64,000 nt of DNA from contig JAUIJL010000011.1 of the NCBI GenBank assembly GCA_030431255.1, positions 62,001 to 126,000 of the forward strand. The letters run 5' to 3'. The position numbers and the translations under genes are program-made. This document shows positions 1-9,459 of this stretch, piece by piece. The stretch is from Thermoanaerobaculia bacterium. GTDB taxonomy: Bacteria; Acidobacteriota; Thermoanaerobaculia; Multivoradales; J023. Each line of letters starts with the position of its first letter. Positions within the stretch are counted from its first letter, which is position 1. The notes beneath the pieces are model-generated. The model saw only the letters and a list, made by a program, of their open reading frames with translations, made no database searches and was not told the origin of the DNA.

Positions 1-29
1 TTAGGGAGCCCGATCAGCTGAGCTGACGA

Positions 30-2936
30 TCACTTCCAAGCGAGGCGGATGCCGAGGCGCGCCACGCGTGGGCCGATGATCTGATCGACGAAGCCGGAAC
101 GGCTCGACGACACGTCGAACTCACGCTGCACCACGTAGCCTTCGTTGAACAGGTTGAAGACGTCCACGGAGAGGGTGATACCGAGATCACCGACCTGGAA
201 GTCTTTGTCCACACGAACGTCGGTGGTGATGATGTCGTCCACACGGTCACGACCCACGGTGGCCACCTGGATGTCCTTGGTGCCATCGGCGGTCGAGAAG
301 TTGTCCCAGAACCACGGCAGCGGGTAACCCTCGCGGCCGTTGATGTTGCCGGAGACGTTGATGCCCCAGGGCAGCTGGTACAGACCACTGACGTTGAAGG
401 ACCAGCGGCTGTTCAGGAACAGGTCGACGTTACCGGAGCCACCGGACTCTTCAGCGAAGATGGCGCCGTCGTTGTCGACGCTCCACTCGTGGAAGCTACC
501 GTTGTCGTTGTGGCCGTCGGTCGGATCGTCGAAGCGGCGGAACTCATCGCCGATGCTCCAATCCCAATCGTAGTAGGTGAAGTGGGCGCGCAGCATCCAC
601 TTATTCGACAGACGCTTGGTGGCGGAGATGGTGTAACCCAAGTACTCCGTGGAGCGGTCGGTGTTGGTCCAGAACACACCACCGGTGTCGGTGAGGTCGT
701 CACGGACGGTGAAGACCGGCGTGCTGAAGGTGGTGCCGTCCGGCAGGCTGCCGGTGACGGTGTCGGTTTGGACGTAATCCGAAGCTTGGACCCGAACCAA
801 GTTGCCGGCCGCGTCGCGGTACAGCGGGATCGAGTCGTAGTAGTCGTCGGCGTTACGCCAGGTGAGGGTGAAGCCACCCACGAACTCGGGCAAGAAAGCG
901 TGCTCGACGCCCAAGATCAGCTCTTGGGTGACGACCGCTTCGATGTCCGGATCGATTTGGTTCGGCGAAGACGCAGCCGTGGGATTCGCGGGGTCGAAAC
1001 CGACCGGCGCGAGGAACTCGTTCGGCTCACTGCTCTGCAGGATGCCGTCGCCGTTCACATCGGTGCCGGAGAAGACTGCGAACGCGTCGCTCAGCGGGTT
1101 GACCTCGGTGACGAGGGCGGTACCGAGCTGATCGGCGAAGTGGCTGTAGCTGGCCCGGAGCAGGGTCTTGCGATCCTCACCCAGGGCGTAGGTCAAACCG
1201 AGGCGCGGAACGATGTCGCTGAACTCGAAGTCCGGCTTGTTGCCGCTGAAGTCCAGAGCCGGCAAGAGGTTGGGAGCGAAACCAGACGCCGGAGCGTTGG
1301 AGACGCTGTTCTCACCCTCTTGTTGGTCGTAGCGCAGACCGAGGTTCACCGTCAGGCGATCTGTGGTGAAGGTGTCTTGCACCCAGAACGAGGTGTACTC
1401 GGTCTTCACGGAAACGACGCTGTCGCGCCAAGCCAACGCGGTGACCTCGCTGCCCGGTCCGGCGGAGCCGTCGGTCACCAGACCGTTGCCCGGAGCACCC
1501 CAGAGGGAGGTCTCTTCGGCGGTACGGTAGCTGTAACCGAACTTCAGCTCGTGGGACAGGGAGCCGGTGGTGAAGAACGAGGAGCCGTCGAGCTTGTAGC
1601 GCTCGGTCGGACGCTCGTTGTCGAGGAAGTAGTAGCTGCCGTGGGCAACGCCGTCGGCGTCGAACCAGGCTTGCGTGTCGCGACCACCCTTCGGCTCGAG
1701 GGCGAAGCCACCGAGCATCTCCGACCAGGAAGCGGTCAGGAAGAAGCTGGAGTTGAAGACGTGGGTGTCCTCAACCTTGGTCAGCGGGGAAGGACCGCTT
1801 TGATCCCAGGTGGTTTCCGGCGGACGGCTCGGACCGGCGCCACGACCGTTCTTGATCTTGTCGCCTTCGTTCCAGGTGTAGACGAAGGAGTTGGCGTCGG
1901 TGATTTGCGCGTTGAGCTTATAGGCCTCGTTGCGCAGCAGGGTGTTGTCCACACCACCGCCGAAGACGCTCTGGTTGATGTCGTTCTCGTCGAACGAGCC
2001 CCAGATCCAGATCCGGTCCTTCCACAGGAAGCCACCGACCTCGACACCGTATTGGGTGATGTCGTCGATCTGGTTACCGGTCAAGGACTCACCAGAAGCG
2101 GCCTGGCCCGGCGCGAGATCGCTCTCGTTCAGGTTGTCGGAGGACTGGTAGTCGTCTTTGGTGTTGTTGTAGGAGCCGGAGCCACGCCACTCGTTGGTGC
2201 CGCGCTTGGTCACCATGTTGAGCTGCACGCCGGGGGTCTGGATCTCGACGTCGGAGCCACCGGTGGAGAAGGACATCTCCTCGAATTGCTCGAAGCCGAA
2301 ATACGTGGAGGAGGCGCCCACCGCGGATTGATCGGTGATGTCGACACCATCGATCATGAATTTGTTTTGGGTGCCGTTGGAGCCGGCGCCGATGAAGTTC
2401 GGCTGCTGACCGGATTCGTTACCACCGACGTTGATGCGATCCATCAACACACCGGGGGTCTGGCCGGCCACGGCCCAGGGGTCGCGGGCGGTCGGGATCT
2501 TCTGCAGCTCGAGCTGCGTGACCTGAATGCCCTGGGTAATTTTGCGCTCGTCGAGGAGCGGGCTCTCGGTGGTGACCGTGATGGTCTCCTCAATGGCCGG
2601 GGAGAGCTGGATTGCGATCGTGGTGTTACGACCGACGCGAATGTTGATCGCCTCGTAGACCACGGTCGAGAAGCCTTCGAGGGAGGCTTCTAGTTGATAG
2701 TTGCCCGGGCTGAGACCGAGGAAACGGAACTCGCCTTGAGCGTTGGTGACCTGCACTTGGGCCGCGCCGGGGCCGGACAAGGTCACGGTGACGCCGGGAA
2801 GGGCCTCGCCGTTGTTGTCGGTCACGGTGCCGTACAGATTACCGCTCTGGGTCTGTGCCCAAGCGACGCCGGAGAGGATCAGCATCATGCCGACCATCAG
2901 CGCCAAGGGCCGACGCAAAGAGTTGAGGGTGCTCAT
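30..2936 (-). CDS. TonB-dependent receptor, Oar-like, with N-terminal carboxypeptidase-regulatory domain
   Basis: Outer-membrane receptor of about 968 residues. The order seen is a signal peptide (about residues 1-27, ending AWAQ), a carboxypeptidase-regulatory-like beta-sandwich (about 30-110, with GTVTDNNGEALPGVTV), a plug domain (about 120-240, with MIDGVDIT), then a long beta-barrel rich in aromatic and Asp/Asn residues ending in RLAWK. This architecture is typical of Oar/SusC-like receptors of Acidobacteriota, which take up large substrates with energy from TonB; the ligand cannot be read from sequence. The ATG at 2936 is preferred over upstream starts because GGAGGTG lies about 10 nt before it and the signal peptide starts there. 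No TonB, ExbB or substrate-binding partner is adjacent. Confidence 0.93.
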   Translation of the reverse strand: MSTLNSLRRPLALMVGMMLILSGVAWAQTQSGNLYGTVTDNNGEALPGVTVTLSGPGAAQVQVTNAQGEFRFLGLSPGNYQLEASLEGFSTVVYEAINIRVGRNTTIAIQLSPAIEETITVTTESPLLDERKITQGIQVTQLELQKIPTARDPWAVAGQTPGVLMDRINVGGNESGQQPNFIGAGSNGTQNKFMIDGVDITDQSAVGASSTYFGFEQFEEMSFSTGGSDVEIQTPGVQLNMVTKRGTNEWRGSGSYNNTKDDYQSSDNLNESDLAPGQAASGESLTGNQIDDITQYGVEVGGFLWKDRIWIWGSFDENDINQSVFGGGVDNTLLRNEAYKLNAQITDANSFVYTWNEGDKIKNGRGAGPSRPPETTWDQSGPSPLTKVEDTHVFNSSFFLTASWSEMLGGFALEPKGGRDTQAWFDADGVAHGSYYFLDNERPTERYKLDGSSFFTTGSLSHELKFGYSYRTAEETSLWGAPGNGLVTDGSAGPGSEVTALAWRDSVVSVKTEYTSFWVQDTFTTDRLTVNLGLRYDQQEGENSVSNAPASGFAPNLLPALDFSGNKPDFEFSDIVPRLGLTYALGEDRKTLLRASYSHFADQLGTALVTEVNPLSDAFAVFSGTDVNGDGILQSSEPNEFLAPVGFDPANPTAASSPNQIDPDIEAVVTQELILGVEHAFLPEFVGGFTLTWRNADDYYDSIPLYRDAAGNLVRVQASDYVQTDTVTGSLPDGTTFSTPVFTVRDDLTDTGGVFWTNTDRSTEYLGYTISATKRLSNKWMLRAHFTYYDWDWSIGDEFRRFDDPTDGHNDNGSFHEWSVDNDGAIFAEESGGSGNVDLFLNSRWSFNVSGLYQLPWGINVSGNINGREGYPLPWFWDNFSTADGTKDIQVATVGRDRVDDIITTDVRVDKDFQVGDLGITLSVDVFNLFNEGYVVQREFDVSSSRSGFVDQIIGPRVARLGIRLAWK

Positions 2937-3472
2937 CTTCTTCTTACACCTCCAGGTGGGGGTTGATAGTGCTCGAGACCGGGGTCTCAGGCCGTCACAG
3001 AGGACGTTCACAACAAACATCGTCTTTCAAACAGCAACTTCGAGGGGAGCGCTCACAGGCACGCTCGTCATTCGAAAGCTTGGGATCAAAAATCTGAAGC
3101 TCATCCCTTTTAATGGGCTGTTCGTCCCTTTATGCAAACTAGGGGCCATCGTTGAGCTCGATCAGAACCACATCTCTAAGTGTTTCAGGAACAGTAATTT
3201 GTGGCTAAAGCGTGTGCAGGGGTGGGGGACGAAAAATGGCCGGGATAGCGAAAAAATTCAGGGCCTTGAACGGCTGGAATCCAATACGGTGGAGTGGATC
3301 GATTGGAATGACCGAGCTGTGGGCTTGCGGGGCCTCTGCCGAAGTGTCTCCGGCCCGAAAGCCCTCTGCCGAGCAACCGTTGTAAGCTAAAGCTGGATCG
3401 TAGCTCGATAGAGCTGAAGAATGTGCTCGCGGTCATCAAAGTCCTTAAAGGCGAGGAGAAGGGGTCAACGTC
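2937..3472. other. Intergenic region between divergent genes, no gene seen
   Basis: About 535 bases between the divergent TonB receptor and TPR lipoprotein genes. Short open frames here lack family resemblance and ribosome binding sites. It should hold the promoters of both genes, but I cannot point to convincing -35/-10 pairs. Confidence 0.5.
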
Positions 3473-4666
3473 ATGGGCTCAGTGTTTCGGAAAGGTCTGG
3501 ATGCCAAGCAAAGTGGCTGGATTCTAGCGATCCTGTCGGGGATCAGTGTCCTATTTCTGTCCTGTTCCGAAAGCAGCACCTTCGATTCGTCTACCTACTT
3601 ACGTCGGCAGATCGCCGATCAATCCGACAAGAGATCCGCGGACGCGGTCCAGTTCCCCTTTGAGCTCGAGGGCGAAGCCCTCGAGGTCGTTCAGGCGAAG
3701 CTCAAACCCGTGGGTGACGCGAGGAGCCGAGCAGCTCGGATTCTCGACTACATCTTCCGGGGCCTGGATCTGCAATACGAGCTGGCTCCTACCCGTGATG
3801 CCAACGGCACCTTCAGTGAGCGCCGAGGCAACTGTCTCTCCTTCGTCAATCTCTTTGTGGCGGCGGGCCGCCAGATCCGAATCAATCCGTTCTACGTAGA
3901 GGTGGAAGATTACCAGCGTTGGGACCACCGCCAGGGAATGGTGGTGAGCCAAGGCCATATTGTGGCCGGTCTCTACATTGATGGAGAGCTTAGAACTTAC
4001 GACTTTTTACCCTATCGAGTCAAATCTTACCGCGATTTCGAGCCGATCGACGACCTCACCGCGACCGCCCACTATTTCAACAATCTCGGGGCCGAGGCGT
4101 TGCTCGCGGACGATCTGGAAATCGCTAAAGGGCACCTGGAGACCGCTGTGGCCGTGGATCCGACTTTCGTCAAGGCGTCCAATAATTTGGGGGTCTGGTA
4201 TGCGCGAAAGAACGAGCTCGACCGGGCGATCGGCATCTACCGAGATGCCCTGGAGGTGGAGCCGGGAGACGTGCCGCTGTTGATCAATTTGGCGCGGGCC
4301 TACCAGCGCCAGGGCAAGGCAGAAGAAGCGAGCGAAGCCTTGGCCCAAGTGGAAGGCGTGCACCACACCAATCCGTTCTTCTTCGTCTACAAGGGTGAGG
4401 TCGCTCTGGCAAATGGGAATTATGAAGAGGCTCTGATTCACATGCGCGACGCCCTGCGCACGGAAACGGAGGCTCCCGAGGTGCATGTGGGCCTGACCAA
4501 AGTCTATGTGGCGCTCGGGGAGGTGAAAAAGGCTCGTCATCACCTCCAGCGGGCTCTGGCGTTGGATGCCGGTCATCCCGAAGCGCGCAAGTTGCTCTAT
4601 ATGTTGAATCCGATGATGGATGACTCCGGCTCGGAGCAGGGGAAGTCGGAGAAGAACCGGAGGTAA
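3473..4666 (+). CDS. Transglutaminase-like / tetratricopeptide-repeat protein, probably membrane-anchored
   Basis: A 397-residue exported protein. An N-terminal hydrophobic stretch (about 16-30) ends in LSC, so Cys31 may be lipidated, although Phe at -3 is atypical for a lipobox. Residues 80-180 look like a transglutaminase-like cysteine fold, with Cys121 in GNCLSF, His162 in GHIVAG and Asp177 in TYDFLP forming the expected triad. From about 195 to the end there are helical TPR repeats (for example NNLGVWYARKNELDRAI). TPR plus this fold occurs in bacterial accessory proteins of unknown substrate; peptidase or scaffold roles are both possible. The start is supported by an AAGGGG stretch about 10 nt upstream. 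The next gene begins 3 nt after the stop, so the two are probably cotranscribed. Confidence 0.85.
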   Translation: MGSVFRKGLDAKQSGWILAILSGISVLFLSCSESSTFDSSTYLRRQIADQSDKRSADAVQFPFELEGEALEVVQAKLKPVGDARSRAARILDYIFRGLDLQYELAPTRDANGTFSERRGNCLSFVNLFVAAGRQIRINPFYVEVEDYQRWDHRQGMVVSQGHIVAGLYIDGELRTYDFLPYRVKSYRDFEPIDDLTATAHYFNNLGAEALLADDLEIAKGHLETAVAVDPTFVKASNNLGVWYARKNELDRAIGIYRDALEVEPGDVPLLINLARAYQRQGKAEEASEALAQVEGVHHTNPFFFVYKGEVALANGNYEEALIHMRDALRTETEAPEVHVGLTKVYVALGEVKKARHHLQRALALDAGHPEARKLLYMLNPMMDDSGSEQGKSEKNRR

Positions 4667-4669
4667 GCC

Positions 4670-6220
4670 TTGAGACCTTCAGATCCACTCGCCGTAGACC
4701 GATCTTCTGAGGGCTGGATCCCGCCGAGCCGGGCCTCGAGCCGCCGGCACCTGAGGTCCGGGGCCGCTCGCGTCGTCGTCGGCTTCTCGATCGGCTTGTG
4801 GATCCTCGGAGGATGTTGGCCCGGGGCCGCCGCCGGCGCCCCACAAGAGGCCGTCGCCTCGGGTCCTGAGCGAGGTGCGGGTTATATCGATCCCGGCTAC
4901 CTTCTGGTTCGGAACCTTCTCTCCGAGAGCCGAAAGGAGCGTCGCGCCGCCGCTGATCAGATTGTCCGAGCCGGCGACAAAGGGTTGGTCTTCGGCATCG
5001 TCGATGCTCTCTTCTTCATCCCCAATCCCTTGCGCAAGGAAGCGTTCGACGCTCTGGAAGGGCTGACCGGAGAATCCGCGGGGAAAAGCTATTGGGATTG
5101 GGTCGAGCTCGCCGGCCGCTTGGGCGAAGAGCTTCGACCGACCGCCGGCTACGACCGTTGGAAGGTCATTCTTCTGTCCAAAATCGATCCGGGTTACCAA
5201 GACATCCTCTACGAAGGCGCGCCGATGAAGATCCGCTTGGAGGAAGTGGTGCCGGGCGGCGTGCGAATCGACGGCATCCCCTCATTGGACGATCCTCCGA
5301 TGGTCAGCCCGGACGAAGCTCGATATCTAGACGACGACGAGCAGGTCTTCGGGGTGGTGGTCGGGGATCAAGCGCGGGCCTATCCGCTTCGCTTTCTGGA
5401 CTGGCACGAGATGCTCAATGATCGGGTCGGTGATCAGGCCATCACCCTCAGCTATTGCACCCTCTGCGGCTCCGGCGTGCTGTATGCCACGGATGTGCAA
5501 GGCGGGTCGGCTTGGCGGTTCGGCACCTCCGGGTTGCTGTATCGCAGCAACAAGCTGATGTTCGATCGTCGAACGCGCACCCTGTGGAGCAATCTCTACG
5601 GTGAGCCGGTCATCGGCCGATTGGCTGAATCGCCGGAGGACCATCGTCTGGAGATTCTGCCCATGACCCGGACCAGCTGGGCCGATTGGCGAAAGCATCA
5701 CCCAGCCACCCTGGTGGTTCAGCTGACCAAGGAGCTGAAAAAAGAGGGTCGAAAATTCGGTTTCGACTATCGTCCTGACAAGGCGAATCAAGCTCGGGAG
5801 GGGGTCAGCTTTCCGGTTTGGAAAAAGAACGACGCACTAGCACCCGAGACGGAGATTTACACCCTGAGATCGGGAAGCGCCGTGCGGGCCTATCCCCTGG
5901 AAGTGTTGCACGGGGCGAGGGTCGTCAACGACGTGGTGGGAGGCCGGCCGGTGGTGTTGGTGGCGGACCCGGAAAGCGGGGCCGTGCGCGCCTTCGACCG
6001 TCCGAGCGCGAGCGAATCCTTCGCTTGGAGCGACGGGCGGTTGGTGGACCATCTGGGCCGTTTCTGGCAGGTGGGTGACCAGCAGCTCGTGCCCGCGGGA
6101 TTCGAAGGGGAGGCCTTGGGACGACGGCCCGGGCACTTCGCCTTTTGGTTCGGGTGGTATGCGTTTTTTCCACGAACCGAGGTCTACGAGGGGCCGACCA
6201 CCGAAGCGCCGGAGCCTTGA
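4670..6220 (+). CDS. DUF3179 domain-containing protein
   Basis: A 516-residue protein. An N-terminal hydrophobic segment (about 35-50, with GLWILGGC) suggests export or a lipid anchor. The core matches DUF3179: ARAYPLRFLDWHEMLND, then LSYCTLCGSG with the conserved cysteines, and a second half repeating the fold (VRAYPLEVLHGARVVND). The function of the family is unknown; the CxxC pair suggests metal or redox chemistry, which is inference. The start codon is TTG at 4670: GGAGG at 4659-4663 lies 6 nt upstream and no better ATG fits. It follows the TPR gene by 3 nt and precedes the VWFA gene by about 33 nt, suggesting a three-gene transcript. Confidence 0.88.
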   Translation: MRPSDPLAVDRSSEGWIPPSRASSRRHLRSGAARVVVGFSIGLWILGGCWPGAAAGAPQEAVASGPERGAGYIDPGYLLVRNLLSESRKERRAAADQIVRAGDKGLVFGIVDALFFIPNPLRKEAFDALEGLTGESAGKSYWDWVELAGRLGEELRPTAGYDRWKVILLSKIDPGYQDILYEGAPMKIRLEEVVPGGVRIDGIPSLDDPPMVSPDEARYLDDDEQVFGVVVGDQARAYPLRFLDWHEMLNDRVGDQAITLSYCTLCGSGVLYATDVQGGSAWRFGTSGLLYRSNKLMFDRRTRTLWSNLYGEPVIGRLAESPEDHRLEILPMTRTSWADWRKHHPATLVVQLTKELKKEGRKFGFDYRPDKANQAREGVSFPVWKKNDALAPETEIYTLRSGSAVRAYPLEVLHGARVVNDVVGGRPVVLVADPESGAVRAFDRPSASESFAWSDGRLVDHLGRFWQVGDQQLVPAGFEGEALGRRPGHFAFWFGWYAFFPRTEVYEGPTTEAPEP

Positions 6221-6253
6221 AACGGTATGATTCAGGGCCAATTGGAGAAAAAC

Positions 6254-8494
6254 ATGAAACGTTTCGCCATCCGTCGCCAAGGTTCCGGAAGCCCACCCGA
6301 CCGTCGAATCGGTTTGTTGTGTAGCCTCTGCCTAATGCTGGCTTCGGCGCCCGCCGCGGTAGAAGCCCAGCCTCGGGGTGAAACCTTCGAAGGGAAATCG
6401 GAGGTGACCCTGATCGAGGTCCCGGTCAATGTGACCTCCAAGTCGGGGCAGCCGGTTCGCGATTTGACCGCCGACAACTTCCGCCTCTTCGACTCGGGGA
6501 AACCGCAAGACATCGTCGATATCGAGGTGGTGGATCTCGAGGTGCTCCAACCTTCACGGCGGGAGCTCAAGCGCACCGTCGATCAGCTGCCCTCGGTGGC
6601 CCGTCGGCATTTCCTGCTGCTCTTCGACCTGAGCTTTTCCCGACCGGCCAACATCATCAAAGCCCGCGAGGCAGCTCGTGAGTTGGTGCTCGAGCACCTC
6701 CACCCCACGGATTTGGCGGCGGTTGCCACCTTTTCGTTGGAGCACGGTCCACAGCTCTTAGTGACCTTCACACCCGATCGGGTTCAGCTCGCTCGGGCCA
6801 TCGAAACCTTGGGGGCGCCGGAGCTGTTGCGGCGGGGAGCGGTGGTGGATCCGCTACGGTTCGTCATCGATATTCCCGGAGCCAACGGAGAGCTGGCAGA
6901 CGAGAGCTTTGGTGAGCAAGGGGAATTCGATGCCGAGGAGGCGATCTCCCAATATCTGTCGGTGATCGAGTTTCAGCAGGAGAAGGCGCGAAAGTCTTAC
7001 GAGCGCGGGCGGATCACGACCTGGGCCAAGACCATGGGATCCACGGCGCGTTCCCTCGCGGCGGTGGACGGGCGCAAGCACGTGATCTACTTCTCCGAAG
7101 GTTTCGACGGTAGCCTCCTGCTCGGTCGAGACGCTTCCCGCAATGCCGCGGCCGCCGCCAGGGACCAAAGGCTTCGCGAGTCCGGAGCCATTTGGTTCGT
7201 GGATCAAGACGAGACCTTCGGCAATAGTGGTTTGCAGAGCGACATCGCCACGATGCTCGAAGAGTTCCGCCGCGCCGATTGTTTGATTCAAGCGGTGGAT
7301 ATCGGCGGTTTGCGGGTGGAAACCAGCATCCGAGGGCAGAGCTCGAACCTGGCCACCACCCGGCTCCACGACAATCAAGACGCGCTCTTCTACGTGGCGG
7401 ACGGCACCGGCGGCAGCCTGTTCGAAAATGCCAACAATTTGGGGCTGCAGCTGGAGTCGGTCTTGGACCGCAACTCGGTGACCTACGTCCTCTCCTTTTA
7501 TCCCAAGAACCTTAAAGCCGACGGCGAGTTTCACAAGCTGAAGGTGAAGACTGCCGGGCTTCCCCGGAGCACCCGAATCTCCCACCGCGCTGGGTATTAC
7601 GCGCCGCGGGAGTTCACCGACCTGCATCCCATGGAAAAGGCTCTTCTGGCTTCGGAGGCCATCGCCGCCGCCGCCCCGCGTGCGGACTTGGATCTCCAGG
7701 TCTTAGCCGCTCCGTTCCGGGCGTCTCCGGAGCTCGGATATGTGCCGGTGATTCTCGAAGTCGGGGGCAAATCCCTGCTCGCCGGTCAGCCGACGGATCT
7801 CTTGAGGCTGGAGCTCTATATCTACGCCACCAATCGGCGGGGTGAGATGCGCGACTTCGTCACCCAGGTCGTCTCCTTCGACCTGCAGCAGACCCGGGGC
7901 GCGATGGCCGCGACCGGCGTCAAATACTACGGGCATTTGGATTTGGTGCCCGACGACTATTTGCTCAGGGTGTTGGTGCGCAACAGCGATACCGGGCGGA
8001 CCGCGGTGGTCAGTCAGGACCTCTTAGTTCCGCCGTTCGAGCAACAACAACCGGGGGTTCTGCCGCCGTTCTTCCTCGAGCCCCCCAATCGATGGTTCAT
8101 GGTGCGGGAGCAGGGAGAGAACCAGGGCTCATTGGCTGAGCGGACATCGGTGGTCTATCCCTTCACCCTCGACGGCGTGCCCTTTGTGCCCATGGCCAGA
8201 CCCACCTTGACGCCAGGGGAGGCCTCGGAGCTGTGTTTGGTGGCCTACAACTTGGGCGAGGGCAGCCTGCGGGTGGACGCGGTGGTCAAAGGCGACGAAG
8301 GACAGGCGGTCGAGGGCGGGGTGTTCTCGCTGCTCGAACGGACCTTGACCGGCATCGACGGGGTCGACAAGCTCAGGGCTTCTTTCGACCCCGAAAACTT
8401 GGCGCCGGGAAGCTATGCCTTGGAGGTCGCGGTGACCAACACCGTCACCGGCGCGGTCGAAACCGGAAAGATCCCCTTCGAGGTGGCGGGTTAG
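6254..8494 (+). CDS. VWFA-related secreted protein (acidobacterial type)
   Basis: A 746-residue exported protein. The signal peptide (about 1-38, ending VEAQ) is followed by a short beta domain (EVTLIEVPVNVTSKSGQPV, DLTADNFRLFDSGKPQ) and then a von Willebrand factor A fold, starting FLLLFDLSFSR with a MIDAS-like DxSxS at about residue 124. This is the arrangement of the VWFA-related family that is expanded in Acidobacteriota. The C-terminal half (about 480-746) is beta-rich and may be a filament or receptor-binding part. The family's role is unknown; adhesion or scaffolding at the cell surface is plausible. The ATG at 6254 is chosen over 6227 because GGAGA lies 5 nt upstream and the signal peptide then begins MKRF. 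Confidence 0.85.
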   Translation: MKRFAIRRQGSGSPPDRRIGLLCSLCLMLASAPAAVEAQPRGETFEGKSEVTLIEVPVNVTSKSGQPVRDLTADNFRLFDSGKPQDIVDIEVVDLEVLQPSRRELKRTVDQLPSVARRHFLLLFDLSFSRPANIIKAREAARELVLEHLHPTDLAAVATFSLEHGPQLLVTFTPDRVQLARAIETLGAPELLRRGAVVDPLRFVIDIPGANGELADESFGEQGEFDAEEAISQYLSVIEFQQEKARKSYERGRITTWAKTMGSTARSLAAVDGRKHVIYFSEGFDGSLLLGRDASRNAAAAARDQRLRESGAIWFVDQDETFGNSGLQSDIATMLEEFRRADCLIQAVDIGGLRVETSIRGQSSNLATTRLHDNQDALFYVADGTGGSLFENANNLGLQLESVLDRNSVTYVLSFYPKNLKADGEFHKLKVKTAGLPRSTRISHRAGYYAPREFTDLHPMEKALLASEAIAAAAPRADLDLQVLAAPFRASPELGYVPVILEVGGKSLLAGQPTDLLRLELYIYATNRRGEMRDFVTQVVSFDLQQTRGAMAATGVKYYGHLDLVPDDYLLRVLVRNSDTGRTAVVSQDLLVPPFEQQQPGVLPPFFLEPPNRWFMVREQGENQGSLAERTSVVYPFTLDGVPFVPMARPTLTPGEASELCLVAYNLGEGSLRVDAVVKGDEGQAVEGGVFSLLERTLTGIDGVDKLRASFDPENLAPGSYALEVAVTNTVTGAVETGKIPFEVAG

Positions 8495-8526
8495 ATGGAT
8501 CTGAGGGTCAGAAACGGCCCTTTAGA

Positions 8527-8730
8527 GCGCATCCAGAAACCGGGTTTGCGAGCAAACATGAGGCTGGGTGGAGCGAGGACGGAAGCGGAGCTTGTCTGAG
8601 CGGCACAGCCTATGGTTCGGCTTAAGTTTTCCACATCAGTAACTTTCGACGGAACAGCACCGGTGGCGCGAGTTCGTAGTGACGCCCGCAGCCCACCCAG
8701 CCGACTCCCGGCGAGCCCGCTTATGGGTGG
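8527..8730 (+). repeat. Dispersed structured repeat, copy 1
   Basis: Copy 1 of a four-copy intergenic element (others at about 16350-16545, 29200-29430 and 37862-38088). Shared blocks include GCTTGTCTGAGCGG, a CCACATCAGTAACTT-like block and GGTGGCGCGAGTTCGTAG. The closing helix pairs 8562-8571 (GGCTGGGTGG) with 8693-8702 (CCACCCAGCC), 10 of 10. The other copies use a different but also self-complementary sequence at the same place. An inner hairpin is formed by AGCC...GGCT. It lies between two convergent genes, so it is unlikely to be a leader for either. The outer limits are approximate. Confidence 0.8.
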
Positions 8731-8753
8731 CGGGAGGTAGATTAGGTTGGAAG

Positions 8754-9434
8754 TCAGAGGCCGCCGTGGACGGGGCCGTGGACTAAGCTGGACTTCAGCT
8801 CGATGACGTCACCGTGCAGCTTGAAAACGGCGTCGCCGAGCAGGGTCAGACCTTTCAAGTCGGGATGGTGCTCGAGCAGCTCCCGGCCCGCGGCGCTGTC
8901 GGCGGTCACCGTTTGGGCGGCCTCGACCTCAGCGGCGGTCAAGCCGTCTTCCACCCATCTTCCATCCGTTTGCCGCAAGAAGAGCCGTGAGCCCATGAGC
9001 ACCGAGGTCGCGCCCTCGATATCTTCGACGATGGCCCCCTTCTCAGGTGCGTCGAAAATCACCTGGAGGTGGGAGTCCTGGTTGAGGTAGACCGCGAAGA
9101 GATAGACGATCACCGCCAGGGTGAAGACCAGGGCGAACATCAGGAAGTTGTTGGACGGCGTTTGGATGCCCGCCATGCCGGTTTCGATGCGATCCAACAA
9201 GCTTCTCTGCTCGCCGGCCAACGCGATCCGCCGCGCCACATGTTGATTGAGGGTCGGAGGTGGCGCCATCCGTTCGAGGTGGCGGAGGTTGGAAACCACG
9301 TGACGCATGCCCTCGACCTCTCGGCGGACGGATTCGTCCTCCTTGAGAAGCCGCTCGAAGCGCTCGGCTTCCTCCCCTTGGAGCTGGTCGTCCAAGTAAG
9401 CGGAGATGAGCTCGGCACGGGCCTGTTGACTCAT
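8754..9434 (-). CDS. Membrane anti-sigma factor
   Basis: A 226-residue protein starting with a helical N-terminal domain (LISAYLDDQLQGEEAERFERLL), as in anti-sigma factors, but without the HxxxCxxC zinc motif in that domain. A single transmembrane helix follows (about 97-118, FLMFALVFTLAVIVYLFAVYL) and a periplasmic domain of about 105 residues. It is expected to bind and hold the ECF sigma factor encoded 25 nt upstream. The periplasmic domain is presumably the sensor; its signal is unknown. Gene order sigma then anti-sigma is the standard arrangement. Confidence 0.8.
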   Translation of the reverse strand: MSQQARAELISAYLDDQLQGEEAERFERLLKEDESVRREVEGMRHVVSNLRHLERMAPPPTLNQHVARRIALAGEQRSLLDRIETGMAGIQTPSNNFLMFALVFTLAVIVYLFAVYLNQDSHLQVIFDAPEKGAIVEDIEGATSVLMGSRLFLRQTDGRWVEDGLTAAEVEAAQTVTADSAAGRELLEHHPDLKGLTLLGDAVFKLHGDVIELKSSLVHGPVHGGL

Positions 9435-9459
9435 GATGGTCTCGTTTCCAACCGTTTCT

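Noticed and set aside
489-2693. Long plus-strand open frame opposite the TonB receptor gene
   Set aside because: It is antisense to a clear receptor gene; its Val/Gly/Asp-rich product is the mirror of high-GC coding bias and has no domain.
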